NCBI RefSeq assembly: GCF_047824785.1
Contig: NZ_CP181167.1
Coordinates: 1,302,001-1,366,000, forward strand
Source: Nitrobacter sp039808345
GTDB lineage: Bacteria; Pseudomonadota; Alphaproteobacteria; Rhizobiales; Xanthobacteraceae
Direction of reading: 5' to 3'
DNA length: 64,000 nucleotides
Below the pieces are notes generated by a model, which was given only the letters and a program-made list of their open reading frames with translations, had not been told where the DNA came from and did not search any database. The position numbers were made by a program, and so were the translations under genes. This document shows, piece after piece, positions 35,400 through 44,613 of this stretch (positions within the stretch are counted from its first letter, which is position 1; each line of letters opens with the position of its first letter).

Positions 35400-35884
35400 G
35401 TCACTACCCCCATGTTGCGGCGTGATCGCCGGTGTCGAACATACGCTTGCGGCAGAATACTGCTTCGGAACTGTCAATCGTGATACGAACGCCGTGGGCT
35501 GGAGCCATCACGGCGTGACGACTCCGGCGGAAACCATCGGCCGATCTCGTCGAACGCGTCGTGCATGTTGAGTCGCGACGTTCGCGCGACATTCGCGCGC
35601 ATCTTTTCGAAGCCGCTTGATCGAGGAAGATCTGATGGAGGAGGACCTCATCGGGAACGAAAGGACATGGCGTTGCAGCTGGAGCATGATCCCGACCCGA
35701 AGGGCCGCGCCAGCGCAAAGTGGAAACCGGCCTTCGGATAAGATCATGCTCGATCAAAAATTAATGTCGGAGTTTGATTCAACGCAATGAAACGCACTTC
35801 ATCGACAACCAGCAGTAGCAGTGAAGTTTGCGCGCGACTACCGATGTCGTCAACAGGGTTCAGAAAGCGATGAACTGATTATCC

Positions 35885-35989
35885 TGGAGCCTTTCCGCTC
35901 CGGCGGAGTCAGAAGCGTGGCTCTATGATTTTGATCTGACGCGTTTTCTGCGCGCGAACCGGTATCCACTTCGCTCGAAAACGCTCTAC
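35885..35989. repeat. Palindromic composite element (B+A)
   Basis: Starts TGGAGCCTTTCCGCTCC and ends TCGAAAACGCTCTA; same architecture as the copy at 32317. Confidence 0.85.
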
Positions 35990-36542
35990 AGCTTGCTGTC
36001 TGTTTGATGAACGCTGAGTTAAGCTAATCCAGCGAACTCAAATTCGAATGTCTGCGTGTTTTAGAATCGCTCGATAGTTATCGACGTGGCGTGCATGGAC
36101 GGATGACAAGGACGCCTTTTGTTTTCCACGAGCGGTTAGTTCTGCGATGACGCGTTTCCCTCACGCGAATCGGTGTCCATCTCGGATCAAGCCCGTGGAC
36201 ATGCTTTGCTCGAAAACGCCATAACGTTCGAGACCAATGCAAGCTGGTATTGATGCAATGCTGGGGTGGTTGCTTCTGCGACGCGGTGTTCTCACCGCCT
36301 TCGATGGCGGCCGGATGGTGACCTGGCGTCTGCATGAACGTCCGGTCAACGCAGCGAAAAGGAAGGACTGAGTTCTCTGGAAGTAATCGCCAGAACCGGG
36401 CACAAGCCACATTGCCCAGACGCGGCAAGCATCTGGGCAATGCGGGGCATCGCATTCCGTTGAGGCTGATTATCGAAGATCACCCCGCGCTTGGCGAAAC
36501 GCCGGGGCGCGCTTCAAGCGGAGTCACCGGTCAGCGGAGGAG

Positions 36543-36647
36543 TAGAGCGTTTTCAAGCGACGTGGATCCGTTTCGCGTGAAGACAACGCATCAGAACAAT
36601 ATCATAGAGCCCCGCTTCTGATTCGATCAGAAGCGGAAAGGCTCTAG
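36543..36647. repeat. Palindromic composite element (A+B)
   Basis: Starts TAGAGCGTTTTCAAGCG and ends GGAAAGGCTCTAG; opposite orientation to the copy at 35885. Confidence 0.88.
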
Positions 36648-36671
36648 GTGAGTTACAGTTGCTCTGCGACG

Positions 36672-36902
36672 TTACAGTTGCTCAGCGACCTGGGTCAGCA
36701 GTTTCTTGGCTTCGTCACGCGCCAGCTTTTCATACTGGAGAAAATTGGTCCGATCACCCTTGTCGAGAAGAACCTCGAGGTGCACGGTCTGTCTGATGTC
36801 GGTTTCTTTATCCACGACTTCGATCAACAGCCTGCCCCACAGCTTCCCGAAAGGTGCGTGATCGTCCAGGGCAAACTTCGTTTCGTCCAGCTTGATCGGC
36901 AT
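36672..36902 (-). CDS. Small hypothetical protein
   Basis: 76 residues from ATG 36902 (MPIKLDETKFALDDHAPFGK), with GAGGA upstream; ATG 36914 is possible. It contains GRLLIEVVDKETDIRQTVHLEVLLD and a helical end EKLARDEAKKLLTQVAEQL. No signal or membrane segment. The same frame stays open for 398 codons antisense to msrA, but only this part has a ribosome site and protein character. Family not recognised. Confidence 0.6.
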   Translation of the reverse strand: MPIKLDETKFALDDHAPFGKLWGRLLIEVVDKETDIRQTVHLEVLLDKGDRTNFLQYEKLARDEAKKLLTQVAEQL

Positions 36903-37088
36903 TCCAGTCCTCATTTTGCTTCGAAATTGGTATCGAGTGACCCTCCGAATAGCTTGGTATCGTGCTGTGATGCAACTGGCGAATCCGGTTGCGAGGATTA
37001 TCCGAATATGCAATGGGCAGGATAATCGATCCGACGTCGTTTCGTGGTGTAACTCCGTCAGAAGCGAGGTTCCAGGAGAGAGGTGGGT

Positions 37089-37628
37089 ATGACGGTTTCT
37101 ACGGAACGCGCGGTTCTTGCCGGCGGCTGCTTCTGGGGTATGCAGGCTCTGTTGCGCCGGTATCCCGGCGTGATCTCGACCCGGGTCGGCTACACCGGCG
37201 GCGACGTGCCGGACGCCACGTACCGCAATCACGGCGATCATGCCGAGGCCATCGACGTCAACTTCGATCCGACGGTGACGAGCTATCGGCAGCTGCTGGA
37301 GTTCTTTTTCCAGATTCACGATCCGACCACGGAGGATCGCCAGGGTTACGATCAGGGCCTGAGCTACCGTTCGGCGATCTTTTACACGAGCGATGAGCAG
37401 AAGCGGATCGCGGAAGAAACCATCGCCGAGATCGACGCCTCCGGTCTCTGGCCCGGCTATGTCGTGACCGATGTCGAGCCGGCCGGACCATTCTGGGAGG
37501 CCGAGCCCGAGCATCAGGATTACCTGGAGCGTTTTCCGAACGGCTACACCTGCCATTTCGTCCGGCCGGACTGGAAGCTGCCGCAAAGGCAGGAGGCCGG
37601 TCAGGCGGCGGCCGGTGAGGATAGCTAG
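37089..37628 (+). CDS. msrA: Peptide methionine sulfoxide reductase MsrA
   Basis: 179 residues. The catalytic motif GCFWG places the nucleophile at Cys14, and VGYTGGDVPDATYRNHGDHAEAI and GYDQGLSYRSAIFY are typical MsrA blocks. The enzyme reduces S-methionine sulfoxide in damaged proteins using thioredoxin. ATG 37089 follows GAGAGG; GTG 37083 is an alternative. The stop codon TAG (37626-37628) is the first three bases of the palindromic element that follows. Confidence 0.95.
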   Translation: MTVSTERAVLAGGCFWGMQALLRRYPGVISTRVGYTGGDVPDATYRNHGDHAEAIDVNFDPTVTSYRQLLEFFFQIHDPTTEDRQGYDQGLSYRSAIFYTSDEQKRIAEETIAEIDASGLWPGYVVTDVEPAGPFWEAEPEHQDYLERFPNGYTCHFVRPDWKLPQRQEAGQAAAGEDS

Positions 37629-37755
37629 AGCGTTTTCAAGCGAAGCATGTCCTTCGGCTTGACCCGAGGATGGATGCCGGTTTGCGTGAAGAAAACGCGT
37701 TAAATCAAGATCTGAGAGCGCCGCTTCTGATTCCATCAGAAGCGAAAAGGCGCTG
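37625..37755. repeat. Palindromic composite element with 24-bp insert, forming the msrA stop codon
   Basis: Starts CTAGAGCGTTTTCAAGCG; the insert runs CATGTCCTTCGGCTTGACCC; ends with the B palindrome near 37755. The msrA TAG is the element's own terminal TAG. Confidence 0.88.
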
Positions 37756-37758
37756 GCC

Positions 37759-38412
37759 TCATGCGGCCACGTCGAGCGCGGCCAGGCGTTCGGCTTCAGC
37801 GAGATCGTCGGTGGTGTTGACATTGAAGAACGGATCGAACGGCGCGGTCGGCCATGAAACCGCGGCAAGCCGGTAGCGCGCGGTCCAGCGATCGACCTTT
37901 CTGATGCCTTCGGACGTCAGCGCCTGACGCAGTTCGTCGCGCAGCGTCACATTCCACAGCCCGATCACGGGATGCGTCCGCCCGCCCGAAACAGCGACCG
38001 CAAGCTCGGCATCCTCTTGGTTCCGCGCCTCATGCAGACGCGCCACCAGATCGCGCGGCAGGAACGGGCAATCGCCCGGAGCGCTCACGATCCATCGGAG
38101 GCCTGATTGCTGATCCGCCGCCCAGTCGAGAGCAGCGAGGATCCCGGCGAGCGGTCCGGGAAAGTCCGCCACGCTATCGGCGACCACGGGCAGGCCGAAC
38201 CCTGAAAACCGCGCCGGATCGCCGTTGGCGTTGAGGATGAGACCGCTGCATTGGGATGCCAGTCGCGCGATCACGCGGTTCAGGATCGTTTGCCCGCCGA
38301 TTTCGCGCATCGGCTTGTCGCCGCCGCCGATACGCCGCGCAAGCCCGCCGGCCAGGATGACGGCGGGAGTTGGCGGATAATCTGAGGGAGAGGCTGCGTG
38401 GGTGCTGGTCAT
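37759..38412 (-). CDS. mobA: Molybdenum cofactor guanylyltransferase MobA
   Basis: 217 residues. Nucleotide-binding start PAVILAGGLARRIGGGDKPM, then GQTILNRVIARL, and FPGPLAGILAALDWA and PGDCPFLPRDLVARL typical of MobA. It attaches GMP to molybdopterin to give the MGD cofactor, needed by DMSO-reductase-family enzymes, to which nitrite oxidoreductase belongs. It is divergent from the tusA-like gene. Start 38412 has no strong ribosome site, so nearby alternatives are possible. Confidence 0.9.
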   Translation of the reverse strand: MTSTHAASPSDYPPTPAVILAGGLARRIGGGDKPMREIGGQTILNRVIARLASQCSGLILNANGDPARFSGFGLPVVADSVADFPGPLAGILAALDWAADQQSGLRWIVSAPGDCPFLPRDLVARLHEARNQEDAELAVAVSGGRTHPVIGLWNVTLRDELRQALTSEGIRKVDRWTARYRLAAVSWPTAPFDPFFNVNTTDDLAEAERLAALDVAA

Positions 38413-38541
38413 GGGGTGTTCGGTTGCTCATGACAATAGGACGTGATCGGCCGGAACAACATCCCCCGAAAGCCGTGCTGATTGGAGGCAATGTAAGCAG
38501 GCCCCGTCGTCCACCGGTTGACGGTCTCATCGGGATTCGCC

Positions 38542-38847
38542 ATGTTTATCCCCATGCTGATATCGAAACTCGATCTGACCGGGCTGAAGTGCCCGATGCC
38601 AGCGCTCAAGACCCGCAAGGCCTTGAAATCGTTGACGCCTGGCGAGCGGCTTGAGGTGCATTGCACCGATCCGCTCTCGGTGATCGATATTCCGAACCTG
38701 ATCCGGGAGACCGGCGATTCCGTGGAAATTACCGAGCGCGCGGAGCGACGGATCGTTTTCCTCATCAAAAAAGCGGGAGCGCCCTCGTCGTTCGAGGACC
38801 GCTTCGGATCGTTGTCGCTGCGGTCCTTGTGCCCTTACACCAAGTGA
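38542..38847 (+). CDS. TusA-family sulfur carrier/sulfurtransferase
   Basis: 101 residues from ATG 38542 (38554 also possible). Core SKLDLTGLKCPMPALKTRKALKSL contains the CPMP motif with the active Cys of TusA. The rest (GERLEVHCTDPLSVIDIPNLIRETGDSVEI) completes the two-layer fold. The C-terminal ~30 residues extend beyond the usual 75-80. TusA proteins pass persulfide sulfur to tRNA thiolation, molybdenum cofactor or sulfur oxidation pathways; being beside mobA makes a cofactor link attractive but unproven. Confidence 0.85.
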   Translation: MFIPMLISKLDLTGLKCPMPALKTRKALKSLTPGERLEVHCTDPLSVIDIPNLIRETGDSVEITERAERRIVFLIKKAGAPSSFEDRFGSLSLRSLCPYTK

Positions 38848-38911
38848 TGCTGGCCGTTCGGCGGTCGCTTATACGACGGACGAGTCTGATTCAACGCAGT
38901 TAAAGCAAGAC

Positions 38912-39016
38912 CCTAGAGCCCCGCTTCCGATGGAATCGGAAGCGAGGCTCTTAGATTCTGTTTTGTCGCGTTTTCTTCACGCGAACCGGCCATCCACTTC
39001 GCTTGAAAACGCTCTA
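38912..39016. repeat. Palindromic composite element (B+A) forming the hemE stop codon
   Basis: Starts CTAGAGCCCCGCTTCCG, ends GAAAACGCTCTA; the last three bases read TAG on the minus strand as the hemE stop. Confidence 0.9.
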
Positions 39017-40066
39017 TTTGCGCGTGCCGTTGCCGCGTACGCGTCGGATCATCTGTTCGACGTGCGGGATCGGCGTTTCCGGTTGAATGCCGTGGCCGAG
39101 GTTGAAGATCAGCCGGCCGCCCGCAAAATTCGTCAGCACGTCATCGACCGCGCGGTCGAGCGCCGCGCCGCCGGCGATCAGCGCCAGCGGATCGAGATTG
39201 CCCTGCACGGCTACCCGGTTCTGCACCTTGTCCCGGATCAGGGAGGGTTCGGCGGCCCAGTCGATGCTGACGGCGTCGACGCCGGTCGCCTCGATATAGG
39301 ACGGCAGCAGGGCGCCCGCGCCGCGGGGAAAGCCGATGATCTTTGCGTCCGGAACCTGCCTGCGCACGCCCGCGACGATGCGTTTGGTGGGTTCGATCGA
39401 CCACTGCTCGAATTCGCGCGGCGGCAACACGCCCGCCCAGGTGTCGAAGATTTGCAGCGCATCCGCGCCGGCTTTGAGCTGGCCGAGCAGATAGCGGATC
39501 GAATTGTCAACGATGGCGTCGATGACCTTCGCGAAGGCGTCGGGGTGGCGATAGGCCATCATCCGCGCCGGCGCCTGATCGGGCGTGCCTTGTCCGGCGA
39601 CCATGTAGGTGGCGACCGTCCATGGCGCGCCGCAGAATCCGATCAGAGCTGTTTTTGAGTCGAGTTCGCGCTTGACGCGGCGCAGCGCTTCGAACACCGG
39701 CTCGAGCTTCGTCATGTCGGCTTCGCTCGAAAGCGCGGCTATCTTGTCCGGCGTATCCAGCGGATCGAGCCGCGGACCTTCGCCCGCCTCGAAGCGCACA
39801 GAACGTCCGAGGGCGTAGGGAATGACGAGAATGTCCGAGAAGATGATCGCGGCGTCGAACCCGAAGCGGCGGATCGGCTGCAATGTCACCTCGGCGGCGA
39901 ATTCCGGCGTGAAGCAGAGGTCGAGAAAACCGCCGGCTTTCGCGCGCAACTCGCGATATTCCGGCAGATAGCGGCCTGCCTGCCGCATCATCCAGATCGG
40001 CGGCACGGCCTGGCGGCGGCCTGATAGCACCTCGAGAAATGGCTTGTTCGTCGGATCCTGGACCAA
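39014..40066 (-). CDS. hemE: Uroporphyrinogen decarboxylase
   Basis: 350 residues. Family motifs PIWMMRQAGRYLPEYRELRA at the N-terminus, GFCGAPWTVATYMVAGQG in the middle and FNLGHGIQPETP near the C-terminus. The enzyme removes four carboxyl groups from uroporphyrinogen III to give coproporphyrinogen III for haem. It appears to be transcribed alone; both sides carry palindromic elements, and its TAG stop belongs to one of them. Confidence 0.97.
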   Translation of the reverse strand: MVQDPTNKPFLEVLSGRRQAVPPIWMMRQAGRYLPEYRELRAKAGGFLDLCFTPEFAAEVTLQPIRRFGFDAAIIFSDILVIPYALGRSVRFEAGEGPRLDPLDTPDKIAALSSEADMTKLEPVFEALRRVKRELDSKTALIGFCGAPWTVATYMVAGQGTPDQAPARMMAYRHPDAFAKVIDAIVDNSIRYLLGQLKAGADALQIFDTWAGVLPPREFEQWSIEPTKRIVAGVRRQVPDAKIIGFPRGAGALLPSYIEATGVDAVSIDWAAEPSLIRDKVQNRVAVQGNLDPLALIAGGAALDRAVDDVLTNFAGGRLIFNLGHGIQPETPIPHVEQMIRRVRGNGTRK

Positions 40067-40229
40067 GGCGTATTCCGTAATGGCTGTGGTTTCTCAGGGT
40101 CTGATACACGACCGGCGGGGTCTTGGCCACGGCCCGCGGCATCTCTGGCCCGCCGTTCAGCGTGAAGGAGCGGCAAACCAGAGCATTCGCGTCTATTGAA
40201 TCAGAAGCGAAGCTCTGGATTGCTGTTTT

Positions 40230-40359
40230 TAGAGCCTTTCCGCTTCTGATAGAATCAGAAGCGGGCTCTATGATTTTGTTTTGTCGCGTTTTCTTCACGC
40301 GAACCGGTGTCCATCCTCGGGTCAAGCCCGAGGACATGCTTCGCTTGAAAACGCTCTAG
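40230..40359. repeat. Palindromic composite element (B+A with insert) forming the wrbA stop codon
   Basis: Starts TAGAGCCTTTCCGCTTCTG, includes the insert TCCTCGGGTCAAGCCCGAGG, ends ACGCTCTAG. A partial B unit lies just before it (about 40194-40220). Confidence 0.88.
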
Positions 40360-40955
40360 CCATGCAGCTTCGCCGCGGTCTCGGCGATCATCCTGCCCTG
40401 ATAGCGCGCGCCCGCGAGTTCGTTCTCGCTCGGCTGGCGGCTGCCGTCGCCGTCGGCGATGGTGGTCGCGCCATAGGGCGCGCCGCCGGTGACCTCCGTG
40501 ACGCCCATCTGGCCGGCGAAGCCGTAGTTCAGGCCGACGATCGTCATGCCGAAGTGCAGGAGGTTGGTGATGATCGAGAACAGCGTGGTTTCCTGGCCGC
40601 CATGCTGGGTCGCGCTCGATGAGAATGCGCCGCCGACCTTGCCGTGCAAGGCTCCCCTGGCCCACAGGCCGCCCGCCTGATCGAGGAAGCTCGCCATCTG
40701 CGACGACATCCGTCCGAACCGTGTGCCGGTGCCGACGACGATCGCGTCATAGTTGGCGAGGTCATCGACTTTCGCCAGTGGCGCGGCCTGATCGAGCTTG
40801 AAGTGTTTTGCCTTGGCAACCGCTTCGGGTACGAGTTCAGGCACCCGCTTGACGTCGACCGTGGCTCCGGCTTCCCGGGCGCCGTCCGCGACGGCGTTCG
40901 CCATCGCCTCGATATGCCCGTAGGCGGAATAATAGAGAACGAGAACCTTTGCCAT
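40356..40955 (-). CDS. wrbA: NAD(P)H:quinone oxidoreductase WrbA
   Basis: 199 residues. Flavodoxin-like start AKVLVLYYSAYGHIEAMANAV, then YDAIVVGTGTRFGRMSSQM and a typical FSSSATQHGGQETTLFSIIT segment; length matches WrbA. It catalyses two-electron reduction of quinones, avoiding semiquinone radicals. It lies 75 bp downstream of a pirin gene on the same strand, probably one operon, with a LysR regulator divergent from that operon. The stop TAG is shared with the palindromic element. Confidence 0.95.
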   Translation of the reverse strand: MAKVLVLYYSAYGHIEAMANAVADGAREAGATVDVKRVPELVPEAVAKAKHFKLDQAAPLAKVDDLANYDAIVVGTGTRFGRMSSQMASFLDQAGGLWARGALHGKVGGAFSSSATQHGGQETTLFSIITNLLHFGMTIVGLNYGFAGQMGVTEVTGGAPYGATTIADGDGSRQPSENELAGARYQGRMIAETAAKLHG

Positions 40956-41030
40956 TTTTGGCCTCCGCGTTTGAGGGAAGATGCGCGGCGGCCGGGCCGC
41001 GCATCGCGTTTGCTGTGTTGGGTGGACGGC

Positions 41031-41729
41031 TTATGCCGCGTCGACCAGCACCACTTCGGAATCCTCCAGCGCGGTGATGCTCACCGTCGCCTCGTCACGG
41101 ATGGCCGCGCCGTCGCGGGCGTTGACGCGCACGCCGTTGACTTCGACCGCGCCTACAGCGGGAACGAGATACAGGTTGCGCGTTTTGCTCGCCGCGTAGC
41201 TTGCGCTCTCGCCGGCTTTCAGCGTGGTGGCGAGCACGCGCGCATCAGCGCGGATCGGCAGCGCATCGCTGTCGGCCTTGAATCCGCTGGCGAGGGTGAC
41301 GAGCCTGCCCGAGCGATCGCCTTTCGGAAAAGGCTTCGCGCCCCAGGCGGGTTCACCGCCATCCTTGGTAGGCTCGATCCAGATCTGGAACAGCGTGGTT
41401 TTCACCGGCTCCAGATTGTATTCGGAATGCCGCACGCCGGAGCCCGCGCTCATCACCTGCACGTCGCCCGCTTCGGTGCGGCCTTTGTTGCCCATGCTGT
41501 CCTGATGGGTGATCGCGCCTTCGCGAACGTAAGTGATGATCTCCATGTTGGCGTGGGGGTGGGGCGGAAATCCGCTGTTCGGCGCGATCTCGTCGTCGTT
41601 CCACACGCGCAGGCTGCCATGGCCCACATTGCCCGGGTCGTAATAGCTGGCGAACGAGAAGTGATGCTTGGCTTTCAACCAGCCGTGATCAGCGCCGCCG
41701 AGCTTGTTGAAGGGTCTGAGTTCGATCAT
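41031..41729 (-). CDS. Pirin-family protein (YhaK/YhhW type)
   Basis: 232 residues from ATG 41729; the upstream extension lacks conserved features. Bicupin with metal ligands in GFPPHPHANMEIITYVREG and a later VMSAGSGVRHSEYN block, as in pirins with quercetin 2,3-dioxygenase activity. FQIWIEP is also a family hallmark. Pirins act as redox sensors or metal-dependent dioxygenases. It is paired with wrbA downstream and divergent from a LysR regulator, an arrangement suggesting a response to quinones or electrophiles. Confidence 0.92.
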   Translation of the reverse strand: MIELRPFNKLGGADHGWLKAKHHFSFASYYDPGNVGHGSLRVWNDDEIAPNSGFPPHPHANMEIITYVREGAITHQDSMGNKGRTEAGDVQVMSAGSGVRHSEYNLEPVKTTLFQIWIEPTKDGGEPAWGAKPFPKGDRSGRLVTLASGFKADSDALPIRADARVLATTLKAGESASYAASKTRNLYLVPAVGAVEVNGVRVNARDGAAIRDEATVSITALEDSEVVLVDAA

Positions 41730-41838
41730 GACCTGTCCTTTCCGATTGTCCGTATTCCGTCGCGGCTGACGGCCCGCTGGGTGTTCGGCCGCCGGCTCCG
41801 GTTGACGGATGGATATGCCTTTCGGATGAGTGTATAAA

Positions 41839-41877
41839 TAGAAACTATCGAAACGCATTGTTTCTAAAAATTAGAAA
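41839..41877. promoter_or_regulatory. Three TAGAAA half-sites between pirin and lysR, candidate LysR operator
   Basis: TAGAAAC (41839-41845) with GTTTCTA (41860-41866), and TTTCTAA (41861-41867) with TTAGAAA (41871-41877), form two overlapping inverted repeats. They lie in the divergent promoter region, where a LysR protein usually binds. Confidence 0.5.
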
Positions 41878-41896
41878 TGGCGGGCAGGGCGGGCGA

Positions 41897-42811
41897 ATGG
41901 TGAAACTTCCGGATTTCGAGGCGCTGGCGATCTTCGCCAAGGTTGTCGAACTGCGCTCCTTCGCGGGCGCGGCGGGTGATCTGGGCCTGTCGAAGGCAAC
42001 GGTCTCCAAGGCCGTCACCCGGCTTGAGGACCGGCTCGGCGCCCGTCTCTTCAACCGAACCTCGCGCCGCCTGGCGCTGACGGATGCCGGCAGGAACCTG
42101 TCGGAGCGCGCCGCGCGTCTGCTGGCGGACGGTGAAGCGGCCGAGAACGAGGCGCTGGCGCGATCGACGGCGCCGCGCGGCCTGGTGCGGCTTGCGGTTC
42201 CCATGACGTTCGGCGTCAACGTGATCGCGCCGCTGCTGCCCGGCTTCCTTGCGATGTATCCCGAGGTGTCGGTGGATCTTCATTTCAGCGACGCGATGGT
42301 CGATCTGATCGGCGAGGGGTTTGACGTAGGCGTGCGGATTGCCAGCTTGCCGGATTCGTCATTGCTGGCGCGGCGGCTCTGCCCGATGCCGCGTCATACC
42401 GTTGCGTCGCCGGCCTATCTGAAGGCGCACGGCAGGCCGACGCACCCGATGCATCTCGCCCAGCATAGTTGCCTGGGTTACGCTTATCTGTCGACGCCGG
42501 GGGTATGGCGTTACGTCAATGCGCGCGGCGAACAGGCTGCCGTGCGGCCATCGGGCCGACTGCGCGTCAATAACGGCGAGGCGCTGCTGCCCTCGATCAT
42601 CGCCGGATTGGGAATAGCGGATCTGCCGGAATTCATCGTCGGCGATGCCATCGCCGCCAGGCAGGTCGAGGTTCTTCTGAAGGGCTGGAAACAGGTGGAA
42701 GGCGCGGTTCATCTGGTGATGCCGCCGGGCGGACCGCGACCGGCGCGCGTCGAGGTGCTGATCGATTACCTCACCCATCAACTCGCGCATCCGGCGCGGC
42801 GCGGTGGATGA
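41897..42811 (+). CDS. LysR-family transcriptional regulator
   Basis: 304 residues from ATG 41897. Winged helix-turn-helix at the N-terminus (LPDFEALAIFAKVVELRSFAGAAGDLGLSKATVSKAVTRLEDRLG, RLFNRTSRRLALTDAG), then a periplasmic-binding-like effector domain (GLVRLAVPMTFG, SVDLHFSDAMVDLIGEGFDVGVRI). It is divergently transcribed from pirin-wrbA and is probably their regulator and its own. Palindromic half-sites lie between the two starts. The effector is unknown. Confidence 0.93.
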   Translation: MVKLPDFEALAIFAKVVELRSFAGAAGDLGLSKATVSKAVTRLEDRLGARLFNRTSRRLALTDAGRNLSERAARLLADGEAAENEALARSTAPRGLVRLAVPMTFGVNVIAPLLPGFLAMYPEVSVDLHFSDAMVDLIGEGFDVGVRIASLPDSSLLARRLCPMPRHTVASPAYLKAHGRPTHPMHLAQHSCLGYAYLSTPGVWRYVNARGEQAAVRPSGRLRVNNGEALLPSIIAGLGIADLPEFIVGDAIAARQVEVLLKGWKQVEGAVHLVMPPGGPRPARVEVLIDYLTHQLAHPARRGG

Positions 42812-42829
42812 GCGTTTCTTGGCGCGATC

Positions 42830-42936
42830 TATAGCGTTTTCAAGCGAAGCGGATGCTGGTTCGCGTGAAGAAAACGCGTGAAAATAATCATCCAGAGCTT
42901 CGCTTCTGATTCAATCAGAAGCGAAAAATGCTCTGG
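42830..42936. repeat. Palindromic composite element (A+B)
   Basis: Starts ATAGCGTTTTCAAGCG about 18 bp after the lysR stop and ends GAAAAATGCTCTGG. Confidence 0.87.
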
Positions 42937-43084
42937 CGGGAAAGCGCGGTGGACCGGGCGCGTGGCACGCGCATCCGGCGTAAAGCCACGCAAGCCCCAT
43001 CGTATCGCCCGAAACGAACCTTCCTGCCGCCTCAAAGGTTTGACGAGGTGTCAGCGTGTGGAGCGCATTGGGACGAGGTGGCAC

Positions 43085-43369
43085 ATGATCAGGCACGGAG
43101 TTGTCCTGTTTTCCGGAATTCTGGCGGTGGTCTGCATCGCGTCGGCAGCGCCCGCGGAAGAATATCGCGGCACGTTCGCCCAAAGGATGGCCTGCACGCC
43201 GGACGTTCTCAGATTATGCAACAGCGAGATTCCGGACGTCGGCCGTATTGTCGCCTGCCTGCGGCAGAATCAGCCTCAGCTCGGCGGACCGTGCCGCGCG
43301 GTATTCGAGTCCAATGCCGAGGCGGACGGTGATGATGTCGTGGCGAAAGCAACCGGAAATCACCGGTAG
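43085..43369 (+). CDS. Small secreted Cys-rich repeat protein
   Basis: 94 residues from ATG 43085; GAGG upstream. Signal peptide (GVVLFSGILAVVCIASAAPAEE) then one unit with spaced cysteines: MACTPDVLRLCNSEIPDVGRI, CLRQNQPQLGGPC. This matches the cysteine-rich Golgi-apparatus-protein-like repeat found in many small alphaproteobacterial periplasmic proteins. Four cysteines in the mature part could make two disulfides. Function unknown. Convergent with the EAL gene. Confidence 0.75.
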   Translation: MIRHGVVLFSGILAVVCIASAAPAEEYRGTFAQRMACTPDVLRLCNSEIPDVGRIVACLRQNQPQLGGPCRAVFESNAEADGDDVVAKATGNHR

Positions 43370-43398
43370 GTCATTGGCCGAGCGGACAGGCGCCGCTT

Positions 43399-44613
43399 TC
43401 AGCCATCGGCTGCGAAGGCCGGACGTTGGCGGCTGCTGTGTGCGAATTTCCGGGTGGTCATCGGCTTGCCGAACAGGAACCCCTGGATGAAATCGACGCC
43501 GATGCCATGCATCGCGAGGAAATCGTCGCGGGTCTCGACGCCCTCGGCCACTGTCTTGACGCCATGGCTTTTGGCGAGGTCGACGATCTGGCGGCAGACG
43601 GAGCGCTTGAGCCGCGCGGACGAACTGCCGTCCACGAATTTGCGATCGAGCTTGATCTCGGCGAATGGAAAATCGTTCAGCGCGGCCAGTGTCGGCCATT
43701 CCGTGCCCACATCATCGATCGACAGGCCGATGTTGTGAAATCGCAGCCGGTGCGCGGCCTCGACCGCGAGCGGCAGGTTCTGCACCACTTCGCCGCCGCC
43801 GACCTCCACGGTCAATCCGTCGAAGGCCGGATGATTCGGGAACTGCATGCGCAGGTCGTCGACGGCATTGGCGTCGGTGAAGAAGGCGAGGGGAAGATTG
43901 ATGGAGATATGGATGCTGCCCGATTTGGCGACGAGATAGCGCCAGTCCTGAAAAACCCGGCCGATGACGAAGTCCGACAGGGCGCGGAAATGCGGATCGC
44001 CCTCATCGGGAATGAAGCGGGCGGGTGGGACGATGCCCCAGTTCGGATGACGCATCCGGATCAGCGCCTCAGCGCCGCTCAGCGAAAGGCTTCGCGCGCT
44101 GATCTTCGGTTGATACCAGAGTTCGAGCCAGCCGGCGCCGAGCGCCTCGGCCACATCGACTGGAGGGGACAGCGGCTCGGCCGGCACCAGGGCGGCGACG
44201 CGTGCGCGCAGATCCCTGTCGCTGAAAGGCGTCGATAGCACCGGCAGCAAGTCGAGCGCCAGATTTTCCCCGAGTTCCCGGGCGGCCTTGACGGCAGGCG
44301 CATCCGGCGGTCCGATCAGCAGCACCTTCGCGGCGCAGGCCCGCATCGCCAGCAGGTTCAGGATGCCCGGAACCGACAGGCCGTTCATCGAGAAGCTGAT
44401 GACAATGATGTCGGGAAAATCGAAGCGCGAAGACGCATCAAGGTCTTCCAGCGTGGCGCAGGCGAGAGGAATGAAACCCTGTTCTTCGAGCGCCTCGCTG
44501 AGCAGGGACCGGACGTGATGCTTGCTTTCGACAATGCAGGCGCGGGGCTTCACCCTCCGCTTGCCGAAAGGCGTTTCCGCGATTCGATCGTCCTGCCTGG
44601 CTGTGTCGGTCAT
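43399..44613 (-). CDS. EAL-domain cyclic-di-GMP phosphodiesterase with pseudo-receiver domain
   Basis: 404 residues from ATG 44613. Residues ~20-140 resemble a receiver (ACIVESKHHVRSLLSEALEEQGF), but the phospho-acceptor position is not Asp (DIIVISFSMN), so it is probably not phosphorylated. Residues ~150-400 are an EAL domain with the catalytic set visible: GAEALIRMRHP, ISINLP, EVGGGE, SIDDVGTEW, EIKLDRKFV, VAEGVET and DFIQG. It should hydrolyse c-di-GMP, lowering biofilm signalling. No GGDEF domain. It appears to be a single gene. Confidence 0.88.
   Translation of the reverse strand: MTDTARQDDRIAETPFGKRRVKPRACIVESKHHVRSLLSEALEEQGFIPLACATLEDLDASSRFDFPDIIVISFSMNGLSVPGILNLLAMRACAAKVLLIGPPDAPAVKAARELGENLALDLLPVLSTPFSDRDLRARVAALVPAEPLSPPVDVAEALGAGWLELWYQPKISARSLSLSGAEALIRMRHPNWGIVPPARFIPDEGDPHFRALSDFVIGRVFQDWRYLVAKSGSIHISINLPLAFFTDANAVDDLRMQFPNHPAFDGLTVEVGGGEVVQNLPLAVEAAHRLRFHNIGLSIDDVGTEWPTLAALNDFPFAEIKLDRKFVDGSSSARLKRSVCRQIVDLAKSHGVKTVAEGVETRDDFLAMHGIGVDFIQGFLFGKPMTTRKFAHSSRQRPAFAADG

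Larger units (their letters stand above)
35400..36671. other. Gene-poor region filled with palindromic elements
   Basis: 1.27 kb without a supportable gene. It contains a type C element (35684-35756), a full B+A element (35885-35989), a variant A with a 24-bp insert (36148-36221) and an A+B element (36543-36647). The bases between are not recognised. ORFs here are translations of the repeats. Confidence 0.7.

Noticed and set aside
35404..36621. Several ORFs of 80-125 codons
   Set aside because: They translate palindromic elements or unconserved sequence; no ribosome sites or motifs.
36903..37868. Upstream extension of the small minus-strand ORF to 398 codons
   Set aside because: It runs antisense through msrA and across palindromic elements; a ribosome site exists only near 36902.
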